NCBI RefSeq assembly: GCF_003060965.1
Contig: NZ_QAII01000052.1
Span: 1 to 53,889, forward strand
DNA length: 53,889 nucleotides
Direction of reading: 5' to 3'
Source: Caulobacter sp. HMWF025
Lineage (GTDB): Bacteria; Pseudomonadota; Alphaproteobacteria; Caulobacterales; Caulobacteraceae
Part shown: piece by piece, positions 44,706 to 53,573 of the stretch
Position numbering within the stretch: the stretch's first letter is position 1
Layout of the letters: the number at the start of each line of letters is the position of its first letter
Notes under the pieces: generated by a model
The model's input: only the letters and a program-made list of their open reading frames with translations
Told to the model about the DNA's origin: nothing
Databases searched by the model: none
Program-made: the position numbers and the translations under genes

Positions 44706-44891
44706 GTGTACGTCTGTAACTGCAACGGTATCCGCGAGCGCGAGGTTCGTGCGGCCATCGAGGCCGGTGCCCGCCGGCCGGCCGATGTCTTCCGCCACAA
44801 GGGCTGTCAGGCCCAGTGCGCCAAGTGCGTGTGCGAGATGCGCGAGATGATCATCGAGCGTCGCCAGGCCCTGGCCTACGCGGCAGAGTAG
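44706..44891 (+). CDS. bfd: Bacterioferritin-associated ferredoxin
   Basis: A 61-residue [2Fe-2S] protein that delivers electrons to bacterioferritin to release stored iron. C4 and C6 (VCNCNG) and C38 and C41 (QCAKC) are the cluster ligands. The GTG start has GAGG about nine bases upstream. Two Fur-like sites lie in front, and bacterioferritin follows after 122 bases, so an iron-starvation unit is likely. Confidence 0.95.
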   Translation: MYVCNCNGIREREVRAAIEAGARRPADVFRHKGCQAQCAKCVCEMREMIIERRQALAYAAE

Positions 44892-45013
44892 CTGTCGCTC
44901 CCACGGAGCGATCCGGTTTTCCGCGCCTGTAGTGCCAGGCCGCTGACATTGCGGTTGAAGCGATCACGGCCTTGCCGCACGGTCGGGCGACTCAGTTTTC
45001 CAGGAGGCGCGCC

Positions 45014-45499
45014 ATGAAAGGCGATCCGGGTATCGTTCGGCTGCTGAATGCGGTGCTCACCAACGAGCTGACCGCCGTGAACCAGTATTTCCTTCATGCG
45101 CGGATGTACGACAACTGGGGCTTCAAGCGGCTCGGCAAGATCACTTATGACGAGTCGATCGGCGAGATGAAGCACGCCGACAAGCTGATCAACCGCATCC
45201 TGTTCCTGGAAGGCCTGCCCAACCTGCAGGACCTGCACAAGTTGAAGATCGGCGAGACGGTGCCGGAATGCCTGGGCAGCGACCTTGCCGTTGAGCTGGG
45301 CGGACGCGAAGCCCTTATTCCGGGCATCATCCAGTGCGAGCAGGCGCGCGACTTCGTCAGCCGTGAACTGCTGCGCGAGATCCTCAGCGATACCGAGTCG
45401 CATATCGACTTCCTCGAAATGCAGATCGGTCTGGTCAAGTCGCTGGGCGAGCAGAACTACCTGCAGAGCGCCATGGGCGAACTGCCGGCCGGAGCGTGA
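45014..45499 (+). CDS. bfr: Bacterioferritin
   Basis: An iron-storage haem ferritin of 161 residues. Ferroxidase ligands are E18, E51, H54 in IGEMKHAD, E in CEQARDF, and E and H in DTESHIDF. M52 is the haem ligand, so this is the haem-containing type. The ATG at 45014 follows AGGAGG; the in-frame upstream codon is not supported. It follows bfd and is convergent with the second chemoreceptor. Confidence 0.97.
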   Translation: MKGDPGIVRLLNAVLTNELTAVNQYFLHARMYDNWGFKRLGKITYDESIGEMKHADKLINRILFLEGLPNLQDLHKLKIGETVPECLGSDLAVELGGREALIPGIIQCEQARDFVSRELLREILSDTESHIDFLEMQIGLVKSLGEQNYLQSAMGELPAGA

Positions 45500-45503
45500 C
45501 CGC

Positions 45504-47318
45504 TCAGGCGGCTGCCCGTCCCGGCCGGTTCTGATTTGTCAGGGTGAACTGGCCGACCAGTTGAGCCAGGCGACCGGCCTCGCTCTTCAGTGAGTGAGCG
45601 GCGGCGGTCGTTTCTTCAACCATGGCCGCATTCTGCTGGGTCATCTGATCCATATGGTTGACGGCAGTATTGACCTCGTTGAGGCCTGTGGACTGTTCCT
45701 GGGCCGAGGCCGAGATGTCTGATACCAGGGCGGCGATCTCGTTGACCCGCTCGAGGATGCTACCGAGCGCATGGCCGGTCTGGCCGACCAGGCCCACGCC
45801 TTCGCTGACCTTGCCGGAGGCCGCACCGATCAGGATCTTGATCTCCTTGGCCGCGTCGGCCGAGCGTTGGGCCAGGGCCCGGACTTCCTGGGCGACGACG
45901 GCGAAGCCGCGACCGGCCTCACCGGCCCGGGCCGCTTCAACCCCGGCGTTCAAGGCCAGAAGATTGGTCTGGAAGGCGATTTCGTCAATGACGCCGATGA
46001 TCTGGCTGATCTGGGCCGAGGAGGTCTCGATCTCGCCGACGGCGCGTACCGCCTTGCCGACGGCGGTCTCGGTGGCCTGGGCCTGACGCCGGGTGTCGGC
46101 CACGATTTCGTTGGCCTTGCGCGCGCCCTCGGCGGTCTGGCGCACGGTACTGGTGATCTCGTCCAGGGCAGCAGCGGTTTCTTCCAGGCTGGCGGCCTGC
46201 TGCTCGGTCCGGCGTGACAGGTCGTCCGCAGCCTGGGCGATCTGGATCGCACCAGCCCCGACGCCACCGGACGACTGCTCGATGAGGCCGAGCGTGCGGG
46301 TCAATTTTTCAGCGGCCCCGTTGAAGTCGCCGCGCAGGCGCTCGTATTCCGGCGCGAAGGCGGACTCCAGACGGAAGGCCACGTCGCCTGATGACAGGTG
46401 GTCCAGGGCTTCGGCCAGGCTGCGCATGGCGTGATCACGCTTCTGCTCGGCTGTCCGCCGTTCGGCTTCGTTGGATTCCCGTTCGGCTTCGGTTTCCCAC
46501 CGTGCCGCTTCCTGTGCTTCGCGCAGGGTGCGGCGTTCAAGCACGCCTTCGCGGAACACGGCGACCGACTTGGCCATCTCGCCCAGTTCGTCATGGCGGC
46601 CAGCAAACGGAACCGCCTTCTCGTAGTCGCCAGCGGCCAGATTGCCCATATAGCGGGTGATGGCCTCGATCGGCCGGACCACGGAGCGGCGCAGCATGAA
46701 CATGCCGCCGCCGATGACCATGCCCAGCAAACCACAGACAATGGCCATCAGGCTGAGTTGCGTGACCTCCTTCGCCTGGGCTTCGGCCTCGATCGTGGCA
46801 TTGTCGGCGGCGATCAGGGGAACGATTTTCTCGATCGCGGCGCGGTGGGTCTCGAAGGCCACCGTCATGCGCTGTTCCTGCGTTGCGGCGGTGGCCAGGT
46901 CGCCGCTCTCCATCGCGGCCAGCATGGCCTCGGCCGAACTCCAGAAGATCTTGGCCTGGGTGTCGGACTCGCCCAGCAGCACCGATTTCACCTCGGGATC
47001 AAAATCGATTGCTCGCCAGAACGCTGCCCGCGTCTCATATTCGGCGTGATGCTTTTCCAGTTCGGCGCGGGCATACTTGATGTCGGCTGTGGCTCCCTTG
47101 GCGAAGGCGAGCTTGGCGTCCAGATAGCCATCGATCACATAGAGGGGGGGCGGCAGGATATCGGCGGTCAGATCCTTGCCGGAGACGATCTTGCCGTAAA
47201 GCGGGCCGCCGATGCGGACAGTCTGTATCGCTGACCAGGAGACGGCAGCCAGCACGAGAAGGCCGCCGGCCAGCAGGGTACCAAAAAGATTCATGGCACC
47301 GGACAACCGCAAACGCAT
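45504..47318 (-). CDS. Methyl-accepting chemotaxis protein (second chemoreceptor)
   Basis: A 604-residue receptor with TM1 near residues 9-29, a periplasmic sensor, TM2 near 186-209, HAMP and a signalling domain with hairpin tip [24 protein letters not shown] (37-40) and ADILPPPLY (52-60) are at exactly the same positions as in the first receptor, so the two are paralogues with the same kind of sensor. Divergent from an HTH regulator; the 138-base gap holds a perfect 17-bp palindrome and a CtrA-like element. Confidence 0.95.
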   Translation of the reverse strand: MRLRLSGAMNLFGTLLAGGLLVLAAVSWSAIQTVRIGGPLYGKIVSGKDLTADILPPPLYVIDGYLDAKLAFAKGATADIKYARAELEKHHAEYETRAAFWRAIDFDPEVKSVLLGESDTQAKIFWSSAEAMLAAMESGDLATAATQEQRMTVAFETHRAAIEKIVPLIAADNATIEAEAQAKEVTQLSLMAIVCGLLGMVIGGGMFMLRRSVVRPIEAITRYMGNLAAGDYEKAVPFAGRHDELGEMAKSVAVFREGVLERRTLREAQEAARWETEAERESNEAERRTAEQKRDHAMRSLAEALDHLSSGDVAFRLESAFAPEYERLRGDFNGAAEKLTRTLGLIEQSSGGVGAGAIQIAQAADDLSRRTEQQAASLEETAAALDEITSTVRQTAEGARKANEIVADTRRQAQATETAVGKAVRAVGEIETSSAQISQIIGVIDEIAFQTNLLALNAGVEAARAGEAGRGFAVVAQEVRALAQRSADAAKEIKILIGAASGKVSEGVGLVGQTGHALGSILERVNEIAALVSDISASAQEQSTGLNEVNTAVNHMDQMTQQNAAMVEETTAAAHSLKSEAGRLAQLVGQFTLTNQNRPGRAAA

Positions 47319-47366
47319 TTCTACTCCCCACCCTATGCAAGAGCAGATAGCTTGCGCCGAGAAGTA

Positions 47367-47381
47367 TCAACGGCAGTTTAA
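47367..47381 (-). promoter_or_regulatory. CtrA-like TTAA-N7-TTGA element before the chemoreceptor
   Basis: On the minus strand the sequence reads TTAA-ACTGCCG-TTGA, one mismatch from the CtrA site TTAA-N7-TTAA, about 50-65 bases upstream of the chemoreceptor start. Caulobacter chemotaxis genes are often cell-cycle controlled, so CtrA binding is plausible. The consensus is short, so chance is not excluded. Confidence 0.35.
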
Positions 47382-47396
47382 CCAGTCCGATGCCGA

Positions 47397-47413
47397 CTGC
47401 CCAAATTGGGCAG
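47397..47413. promoter_or_regulatory. Perfect 17-bp palindrome between chemoreceptor and HTH gene
   Basis: CTGCCCAA-A-TTGGGCAG has 8-bp arms with no mismatch. It lies 43 bases before the HTH gene and about 80 before the chemoreceptor. It is a strong operator candidate for the HTH protein. Confidence 0.65.
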
Positions 47414-47456
47414 GCTATGTCTTGAGAATGTTGATGAACTCGCAACTTAAAAGCGC

Positions 47457-47909
47457 ATGAAGCGTCGGAAAACGCCTTTCATTGCGCGACACCACCTGAA
47501 TCTTGGTGCCGACTACGCCCTAAGGCTGATCCGGGTGTTCACGGATCTGTTCGACGGCGATGTCGGGCTGGCTCTGGTGTTCATTGCCGCAGCCCAGGCG
47601 GGCACGGAACACCTTCGTCAGAGTGCTGATTATCTGGAAAGTTTTGCGGGCGAATTCTTCCCCGACGACTTGCGTCGCCCGATCAGCGTTTCAGCCCTGG
47701 CCCGGTCCCTGGGCCTGCCTGTCGAAACCACCCGCCGGCACGTGGTCAAGCTGGCGGCAGGGGGCTATGTGCGGCGCACAACCAACGGCGGCGTGATCAT
47801 CACCTCGGACATTCTGGTTCGCGACGATATCCAGAAGGTCGCCGGCCTCAACGCCAGCAACATGGAACGCCTGATCGACGGCCTCATGCGAGCACCGAAG
47901 GGTCGGTAA
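47457..47909 (+). CDS. Winged-helix/HTH transcriptional regulator
   Basis: The protein has 150 residues. A helical N-terminal part of about 75 residues precedes a helix-turn-helix (ISVSALARSLGLPVETTRRHVVKLAAGGYVRR), followed by a short wing (TTNGGVIITSDILV). The subfamily is not recognised; it resembles MarR/IclR-type winged helices. It is divergent from the second chemoreceptor, and a perfect 17-bp palindrome lies between. It may control the receptor, itself, or both. No Shine-Dalgarno is obvious. Confidence 0.8.
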   Translation: MKRRKTPFIARHHLNLGADYALRLIRVFTDLFDGDVGLALVFIAAAQAGTEHLRQSADYLESFAGEFFPDDLRRPISVSALARSLGLPVETTRRHVVKLAAGGYVRRTTNGGVIITSDILVRDDIQKVAGLNASNMERLIDGLMRAPKGR

Positions 47910-48061
47910 CCCCAAAGGGACCTGCCGGATTCGGCTGGCCTGGCCATTGATCTGCATGGCGTGGCTGGCAAGAATGTCACCACTTTGCGCTTGTTCACAG
48001 GTGAGCCGGAACCAAGGCCACCTGGATCGGTTTGAAGCCTGACGTCCAATGGAGTCCAGCC

Positions 48062-48637
48062 ATGTCCCTGCTAAACGGCAGACAGCGTGCCCCGGCAAAG
48101 CCCGGTCGGGAGGCTTTCGAAGCCGACGACTGTGCGGAACTGCATCCCGCCAGCCAGATTGCTCTGGGGGTCCTGCTGGCCGGTGGAGCCATTCTGGCCT
48201 CCATGGCCATGGGTCGGCGCCATGAGGCCCTCCTGGATGATGCCATGTACGCGGCGGATTTCGCCGAGATGCATGAGCCGGTTGCGCATCAGCCCAAACC
48301 GCTGACCAGCCTCATCCTGCCGCCCCTGTTCATCGCCATGACCCTGTCGGGCCTGAGGACGTGGAACGCGCCCGCCAGTCCGGCCCGGACCCGCGCCCTG
48401 ACGCTTTGGAGCCTGACCCAGGGTTTCAACGCACTCTGGCTGGGACTGGGAGCTCGCCGTCTTGGCGGACAGGCCGCTGCCGCCACCGCCTCGCTCGCAG
48501 CCTCAACGGCCTATGCGGTCGAGGCGGGCAGGGTGGGCGGTGGAAAGGGCCCGGACCTGGGCTGGCTGGGTGTGGCCAATGCGCTCACCGCCCAACTCTG
48601 GAGGCGACCCCCTGGACCGGCCCAGACCCTTCACTAG
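48062..48637 (+). CDS. Hypothetical membrane protein, TspO-like in outline
   Basis: The protein has 191 residues. Hydrophobic segments start after about residue 30 (ASQIALGVLLAGGAILASMAM). Further segments contain LILPPLFIAMTLSGLRTWNA, WSLTQGFNALWLGLGARR and LGWLGVANALTAQLW. The spacing of an N-A-L-W motif and a final ANALTAQLW segment resembles TspO/MBR proteins, which bind porphyrins, but the resemblance is partial. Function is not assigned. Confidence 0.75.
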   Translation: MSLLNGRQRAPAKPGREAFEADDCAELHPASQIALGVLLAGGAILASMAMGRRHEALLDDAMYAADFAEMHEPVAHQPKPLTSLILPPLFIAMTLSGLRTWNAPASPARTRALTLWSLTQGFNALWLGLGARRLGGQAAAATASLAASTAYAVEAGRVGGGKGPDLGWLGVANALTAQLWRRPPGPAQTLH

Positions 48638-48756
48638 TCCCGTCGTTCGGGGTTCCAGAGGGGCCTGCGGGCCTTTTCGGCGCTCCAGGCCATGTTCATC
48701 GACCATTCAGGCGGCCAAGGCTTAGCTCCAGGCAAGGTTCTGGAGGGTTTTCTGTG

Positions 48757-49392
48757 ATGCGGTCGTTCCTGTTGATTCCTCTTGTCGCCGGCGGCCTTGC
48801 CCTGGCGGGCTGCGCCACCATCAGCCAGGAGGCCTGCCTGCAGGGCGACTGGACCGGCATCGGATTCAAGGATGGTCAGGCCGGCTATCCGCAGAGTCGT
48901 CTGGACGACCATGCCAAGGCTTGTGCCAAGAGCGGTGTGTCGCCTGACCCCGCGCCCTATTTCGCCGCGAGGGCCCAGGGCCTGAGGCTCTACTGCACGC
49001 CGGACCGGGGATTTCAGGAAGGTCGCCTGGGTCACAGCTATGCCGGGGTTTGCCCTGAGCCTGCGGCCGGCGACTTCGTTGTGGCCTATGCTGACGGCCG
49101 CCTGCTCCATGATGCCGAGTCCCGGTTGCGGCAGGCAGAGTCGGATCGGGCGAGCGCGGACCGCCGCGCCGAAAAGCGGGATCGCGAGGCGCGCGGCGTC
49201 GAGGACGAGTTGCGTAATCCAGCGCTGAACGATGAGCAGAAGCGGGAACTGCGCGACCGTCTGAACCGGCTGCGTAGCGAACGGCGTGACGCCATTGAGG
49301 ACGGTCGACGGGCCGACTGGGCCATGCGTGACGCCGAGCGTGAGGTCAGCACCCTCGAGTACCGGTTCCGGCCCATCTATCGCGGCTGGTGA
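48757..49392 (+). CDS. DUF2799 lipoprotein
   Basis: The protein has 211 residues with a lipobox signal peptide (LVAGGLALAGCATIS; lipidated Cys at about residue 18). The DUF2799 domain CLQGDWTGIGFKDGQAGYPQSRLDDHAKAC follows. A charged coiled coil fills about residues 120-195. GGAGGG nine bases before the ATG at 48757 supports this start. It probably sits in the outer or inner membrane; the role is unknown. Confidence 0.88.
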   Translation: MRSFLLIPLVAGGLALAGCATISQEACLQGDWTGIGFKDGQAGYPQSRLDDHAKACAKSGVSPDPAPYFAARAQGLRLYCTPDRGFQEGRLGHSYAGVCPEPAAGDFVVAYADGRLLHDAESRLRQAESDRASADRRAEKRDREARGVEDELRNPALNDEQKRELRDRLNRLRSERRDAIEDGRRADWAMRDAEREVSTLEYRFRPIYRGW

Positions 49393-49422
49393 CGCCAGTC
49401 GCGTCCCGACCGGGAGGGTCGA

Positions 49423-49851
49423 CTAGCCAAGCCCCTGGACCTTGCGGGCGGCGAGTCGATCCAGGCCGGCCAGCAGTTGGGCGATGTCCTGGGTCCCGGC
49501 CCTGGTCCGGATCAAGCGCAGGGCGGCGATGTGCACGTCAATGGTGGTCTGTTCCCAGGCCCGCGAGACGACCATGCCGCGCACCGTCTCGCAGAGGCGC
49601 TTGGCGGCATGGGTCACACCGTCTTCACCAAACATGCCTGCAAGCGCGGCTATACTGTCAGCGAGCCGTTCGATTTCTTCATGGGGCGCTGATGCCGCAC
49701 CTTCTGCAAGATCGGCAATGGCCTTGTCGACCAGGGCCAGGGCGGTCTCCCGGTAGGCTTCCAGATTTGCATCTGCCGCTGCGAGCGCCTGGGCCGGGTT
49801 AATGCCGTCAGGCCGACCCATGAACGGGGTCAGACGACTTGCCGCACTCAT
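49423..49851 (-). CDS. Hypothetical all-helical protein coupled to a response regulator
   Basis: The protein has 142 residues, helical throughout, with several heptad-like stretches and no membrane segment. It overlaps the response regulator stop by four bases (ATGA). Its size and helical content would fit a phosphotransfer or regulator-binding partner; one His lies in DGVTHAAKRLCETVRGM, where a phosphotransfer residue could be. I do not recognise the family. Confidence 0.75.
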   Translation of the reverse strand: MSAASRLTPFMGRPDGINPAQALAAADANLEAYRETALALVDKAIADLAEGAASAPHEEIERLADSIAALAGMFGEDGVTHAAKRLCETVRGMVVSRAWEQTTIDVHIAALRLIRTRAGTQDIAQLLAGLDRLAARKVQGLG

Positions 49852-50336
49852 TGCAGAAGGGCCGAGGCTGCGGCGGCGAGGGGATCGCGCACGGGTGTCT
49901 CACCCGGAGCTTCCTTGGTCGTACCGGTGCTCCAGAGGATGCGATCCAGCAGGGTGGCCGGCGAGAAGGGCTTGGCGACCACATAGTTGGCTCCGACATC
50001 CCTTGCCTTCTGGATCAGTTCGCGGGGCGTATGACCGGTCATGATGATGACGACCCTCGGCGCTGATCCGGGGGCCTGTCGCGCCCTCAGGTCCTGGATC
50101 AGGGTCAGCCCGTCGTCAGCCCGGGGGAAGGGATCCACCAGAATGAGGTCCGCTTCGTGGGACTGGGCGAAAGTCTTGCTTTCGCTCAGTCGGTTGCAGC
50201 GATGGAACTTCCGGAAGCCGAAACCGGAGAGCATCTGGGTGGCGATGTCCATGAAGCCGTTGTTCTCATCGACGATGAGAACGCTGGCCTCGCCAAAGTT
50301 GAACGACTGGTCCGTCTCGATACACAAGTCCGCCAT
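49848..50336 (-). CDS. CheY-like single-domain response regulator
   Basis: The protein has 162 residues. The acidic pair lies in VLIVDENNG, the phospho-acceptor Asp in ADLILVDPFP, the Thr in IIMTGHTP, and the Lys in VAKPFSP, so the receiver site is complete. The tail of about 30 residues carries no DNA-binding domain. It is coupled to a helical hypothetical gene. No sensor kinase is beside it. A CtrA-like site lies 54-68 bases upstream. Confidence 0.92.
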   Translation of the reverse strand: MADLCIETDQSFNFGEASVLIVDENNGFMDIATQMLSGFGFRKFHRCNRLSESKTFAQSHEADLILVDPFPRADDGLTLIQDLRARQAPGSAPRVVIIMTGHTPRELIQKARDVGANYVVAKPFSPATLLDRILWSTGTTKEAPGETPVRDPLAAAASALLQ

Positions 50337-50389
50337 TTCAGAGCGCCTCGATCCGTTGAACGTCGGTATCGGACGCTCCCACGCGCACG

Positions 50390-50404
50390 ATAAGACAAGT
50401 TTAA
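50390..50404 (-). promoter_or_regulatory. CtrA-like site before the response regulator
   Basis: On the minus strand TTAA-ACTTGTC-TTAT fits TTAA-N7-TTAA with one mismatch. Position agrees with a CtrA-controlled promoter, but the evidence is only the short pattern. Confidence 0.4.
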
Positions 50405-50465
50405 CGTGAGTTGTTCGCTTCTGTTATCGCGTGAGACGTATTGTCGCAGAACGACGGTTTCAGCC

Positions 50466-50909
50466 TCAGGGAATCTTCAGCATGCGGTCGAGGCTGAAAC
50501 GGCCACCGCCCTTGGCGAGGATCAGCAGCAGCAGTCCGGCCCAGGATAGATGGGTGCTCCAGGCGTCAGGATAGACGAAGATCTCGATGACCAGGGTCAT
50601 GCCCAGGAAGGCCAGGGCGGATAGCCGGGTGAACAGGCCGAGGACGAGCAGGACCGAGAAGAGGTGCTCGCTGTAGGTGGCCAGATGGGCGGCTATGTCC
50701 GACGGGACCAGCGGCAGGGCATACTCGTCGGCAAATAGAGAATAGGTGCTGTCGGTGATGTGCAGCAGGCCGTCGACCTTGGTGCGCCCAGACAGGAAGA
50801 ATACCCCTGCCACGCCGAGACGGGCCACGAGACTGAGCACGTCGTCGGTAAGAACCTTTCCCGAGACATCGGCGAGGCGAGCGAAGGGTTTCAGGAGCAG
50901 GGCGGTCAT
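50466..50909 (-). CDS. DoxX family membrane protein of the bufferin operon
   Basis: The protein has 147 residues with four membrane segments. [21 protein letters not shown] at the N-terminus is the DoxX signature. As the last gene after bufABC-type genes it corresponds to the DoxX member of the SigF-controlled bufferin operon of Caulobacter. Its ATG overlaps the stop of the DUF2063 gene. The role in copper tolerance is inferred from the operon. Confidence 0.9.
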   Translation of the reverse strand: MTALLLKPFARLADVSGKVLTDDVLSLVARLGVAGVFFLSGRTKVDGLLHITDSTYSLFADEYALPLVPSDIAAHLATYSEHLFSVLLVLGLFTRLSALAFLGMTLVIEIFVYPDAWSTHLSWAGLLLLILAKGGGRFSLDRMLKIP

Positions 50910-51673
50910 GTCGGGGTTCCGTTGTCGAGTGGCCTGAACACACCGTCGGCGATCAGGGTGGCGAAGAGGGTTTGCAGGTCGGCTGCCGGATCGGCCTCCG
51001 CAGCAAGGCCTATGGCCTCTGCGAGCGGCAGTCCGGCCCGACAGGCGGTGAGGAAGGCGGCATCGGCCGGTCCGATCACGCGGAACGCGACCGAGCTCCC
51101 GGGGCGGCAAAGCAGCAGGCCTTCGGGAGAGCCGGAAAGCTCAAGGGATTCGCTGCCGCGTCGGGCGGCGACCCAGAGGCTGGGCAGCCCAGCCTCGAAG
51201 ACGGCGACTCTTACGGCGGGATGCAGGGTCACCCGGGTACCGGCGAGATCTTCAGGCGACAGGGCGGTGAAGGCACCTGCCACCAGCACAGGAGCCTCGG
51301 CTTCAAACAGGGCCTCGGTCCAGAGGCGATCCAGATGGGCCACGCCGGCCAGATAGGGCAGGTCGTGAGCCGGCGGGAAGCGATCCAGCCAGGCGGGGAA
51401 ATCCTCACCATAGTCCAGCAGCGCCGCCTGGGTCGGCGGCACCTCACGGGCAAAACGGGCGGCGGCGGCCCGGAACCAGTCCTCGCCGACCAGGCTGAGG
51501 ACCGTCGGGAAATTGGCGGCGAGCGCGTCAACGCAGCCCCGGGCGATGGTGTTGCGGTAGACGGTCAGCCCCGCCAGGCCATCGGGTTCTTGGGCAAGCC
51601 ACGGCGACAGTCTCGAGCCATCGCCCGCCATGGCCGCGACAAAGGCGTCCTGGAAATCCAGCAGCTCAGACAT
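50906..51673 (-). CDS. bufC: DUF2063/BufC-type protein
   Basis: The protein has 255 residues with the DUF2063 start ([15 protein letters not shown]...[32 protein letters not shown]). In bufferin systems this protein partners the DUF692 (MNIO) enzyme in modifying the precursor peptide. It overlaps bufB by eight bases and the DoxX gene by four. Confidence 0.93.
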   Translation of the reverse strand: MSELLDFQDAFVAAMAGDGSRLSPWLAQEPDGLAGLTVYRNTIARGCVDALAANFPTVLSLVGEDWFRAAAARFAREVPPTQAALLDYGEDFPAWLDRFPPAHDLPYLAGVAHLDRLWTEALFEAEAPVLVAGAFTALSPEDLAGTRVTLHPAVRVAVFEAGLPSLWVAARRGSESLELSGSPEGLLLCRPGSSVAFRVIGPADAAFLTACRAGLPLAEAIGLAAEADPAADLQTLFATLIADGVFRPLDNGTPT

Positions 51674-52496
51674 GGATCGCCTCGCAGGCCATGAGTAACG
51701 CCTGGGCACGATTGCGCTCGACCATCAGTACGCTGAAGGCCGGAATGGAGTCGTCCCGTTCGATCAGGGTCGGACGGGGCCCAATGCGGTCGATCAGGCG
51801 CTGGTACAGCGCCCAGACCGGTTCGGCCACGGGGGCGGCATGGGTGTCGATCAGCAGGCCGGATCCGCCGTCATCGGGGCTGTGGCCGGCCAGATGGATC
51901 TCTCCGATCGCCCGGGCGGGCAGGGCGTCCAGATAGGCCTCGGCCGCATAGCCGAGGTTGAAAGCGCTGATATGGACATTGTTGACGTCGACCAGCAGGC
52001 CGCATCCGGTCCGCGCGACAAGGGCGGCCAGGAAGTCGGTCTCGTCGAATGCGTGACCGGTCAGCGGCAAGTAGAGCGAGGGATTCTCGATCAGGACGGT
52101 ACGGCCCAGGGCGTCCTGCATCCGGGCGATATTGCCGGCAATGCGGTCGAGGGCGGTGCGGGTGCGGGGGAAGGGCAGGAGGTCTGGCTGGTGAAGACCC
52201 CGATGGGTCGACCAGGCCAGATGTTCTGACACCACGAACGGCTCGAAGCGGTCGACCAATCCCTTCAGGGCGTCCAGATGGGTGGGGTCAGGATCAGTAT
52301 CGGCCGCCAGGGACAGGCCGACGCCGTGCAGGGATAGCGGACGCCGTTCCCGTACAGCCGTCAGGGCGGCCAGCCGGGGCCCGCCGGCCGACATGTAGTT
52401 CTCGGGGTGCACTTCGAACCAGAGACCGGCGGCCGACTCGGCCAGGGCCTCTGCGAGATGATCGAGTTTCAGGCCGAGGCCGGCGGTCGGAGACAT
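51666..52496 (-). CDS. bufB: MNIO (DUF692) peptide-modifying enzyme BufB
   Basis: A multinuclear non-haem iron oxygenase of 276 residues, which converts cysteines of the bufferin precursor to thiooxazole-type rings. DUF692 motifs are WFEVHPENYM, LSLHGVGLSLA, SEHLAWSTH, VLIENPSLY, LLVDVNNVHISAFN and EIHLAGHS; the His/Glu/Asp residues of the iron centre lie in these. It stands between the precursor and bufC. Confidence 0.95.
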   Translation of the reverse strand: MSPTAGLGLKLDHLAEALAESAAGLWFEVHPENYMSAGGPRLAALTAVRERRPLSLHGVGLSLAADTDPDPTHLDALKGLVDRFEPFVVSEHLAWSTHRGLHQPDLLPFPRTRTALDRIAGNIARMQDALGRTVLIENPSLYLPLTGHAFDETDFLAALVARTGCGLLVDVNNVHISAFNLGYAAEAYLDALPARAIGEIHLAGHSPDDGGSGLLIDTHAAPVAEPVWALYQRLIDRIGPRPTLIERDDSIPAFSVLMVERNRAQALLMACEAIHV

Positions 52497-52570
52497 GGGG
52501 CGTTCCTGGGATCAGTGACATCCCGGCCCGGTGCCGCAAGGCACCTGACCGGGATGGCCGAGCAGATGAA

Positions 52571-52849
52571 TTACATCGTCTTCGGCGTCAGCGAGCCCAT
52601 GCCCTTGGGGGTCTTGACGGTGACGCAGCTGCCCTTGGCGACGTGCTTCCAGGCATCGCCCTGGTAGTCGACCTTCGAAGTGCCGGCGCACGAGGTGCCT
52701 GCGCCGGCCTTGCAGTCATTCTGGCCGGCCTTGGAGATGCCGTAGCACTTTTCCATCTCGGCCTTCTTGCCGTGCATGTCGTCAGCGAGGGCGGCACCGG
52801 CCGAAAGGGCGAAGATGGCGGCGAGGGCGGCGGAAGCGGTGCGGTTCAT
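52571..52849 (-). CDS. bufA: Bufferin precursor peptide (DUF2282)
   Basis: A 92-residue exported RiPP precursor. The signal peptide ends near residue 22 (AALA-DD). Four cysteines at 35, 46, 54 and 75 in [22 protein letters not shown] and GSCVTV follow the DUF2282 pattern. In bufferins two core cysteines are oxidised to copper-binding rings and the others are disulfide-linked; by position C46 and C54 would be the modified pair. This is inference. A SigF-type promoter precedes the gene. Confidence 0.93.
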   Translation of the reverse strand: MNRTASAALAAIFALSAGAALADDMHGKKAEMEKCYGISKAGQNDCKAGAGTSCAGTSKVDYQGDAWKHVAKGSCVTVKTPKGMGSLTPKTM

Positions 52850-52906
52850 GGTGTGGCTCCTTGGGTGTGTCTGGCGACCGGCCCGCTCGGCTCGGTCAGG
52901 GGGGAA

Positions 52907-52932
52907 TACGGGCCGCCGCAGGCAAAGGTTAC
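52907..52932 (-). promoter_or_regulatory. SigF-type promoter of the bufferin operon
   Basis: On the minus strand GTAACC is followed after 16 bases by CGTA, about 58-84 bases upstream of bufA. The same GTAACCTTTG block precedes sigF. From memory, the SigF element of Caulobacter is GTAACC-N16-CGAA. Confidence 0.75.
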
Positions 52933-52996
52933 ATCGGTCGCCGAACAAAATTTTCGCTGCGGTACCGGTGAAGGTTCCGACGCACGGGCGGGCCGT

Positions 52997-53022
52997 GTAA
53001 CCTTTGTCGGCTGACGCGCGAA
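52997..53022 (+). promoter_or_regulatory. SigF-type promoter of sigF
   Basis: GTAACC-N16-CGAA is an exact fit, 12-37 bases before the sigF start. It is divergent from the bufA promoter with about 65 bases between the two -35 elements. Autoregulation of SigF is implied. Confidence 0.8.
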
Positions 53023-53033
53023 TAGGGGGCTGC

Positions 53034-53573
53034 GTGACGGACACCGAGACCCGCATGAAGGCGCTGATGCTGCGCGGCCTGGAGGGCGATGCCCCGGCCT
53101 ACCGCGAGTGTCTGGCTCTGCTCGGAGTCCGGTTGCGCGCCTATTTCGCGCGCCGGATGTCCGGCGCGCCTGGAGATGTGGAGGATCTTGTGCAGGAGAC
53201 GCTACTGGCCGTGCATATCAAGCGGGCGACCTGGGATACCACCCAGCCGTTCACCGCATGGGCGCATGCCGTGGCGAGGTACAAGCTCATCGACCACTGG
53301 CGACGCTGCAAGATTCGTCAGACCCTGCCGATCGAGGATCACGAGGCGTTTCTGGCGGCCGAGGAACATGATCCCGGCGTCGGTCTGGAACTGGATCGCG
53401 CCCTCGCCAGCCTGCCCGACCGTCAGCGGATCCTCGTCAGCGACGTAAAGCTGGCAGGCCTGAGTCTCGCCGAGGCCGGGGCCCGGGCGGGGATTTCCGA
53501 GGGGGCGGCCAAGGTCGCCCTGCACCGGGCGCTTAAGCTGCTGGCGGAAAGGATGCGCCATGCAGACCGATGA
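53034..53573 (+). CDS. sigF: ECF sigma factor SigF
   Basis: An ECF RNA polymerase sigma factor of 179 residues. Region 2 contains [44 protein letters not shown]. Region 4 contains [44 protein letters not shown]. The GTG at 53034 is preferred (AGGGGG just upstream); an in-frame TTG at 53004 lies inside the promoter. It overlaps nrsF by 14 bases. In Caulobacter SigF responds to heavy metals and turns on the bufferin operon. Confidence 0.93.
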   Translation: MTDTETRMKALMLRGLEGDAPAYRECLALLGVRLRAYFARRMSGAPGDVEDLVQETLLAVHIKRATWDTTQPFTAWAHAVARYKLIDHWRRCKIRQTLPIEDHEAFLAAEEHDPGVGLELDRALASLPDRQRILVSDVKLAGLSLAEAGARAGISEGAAKVALHRALKLLAERMRHADR

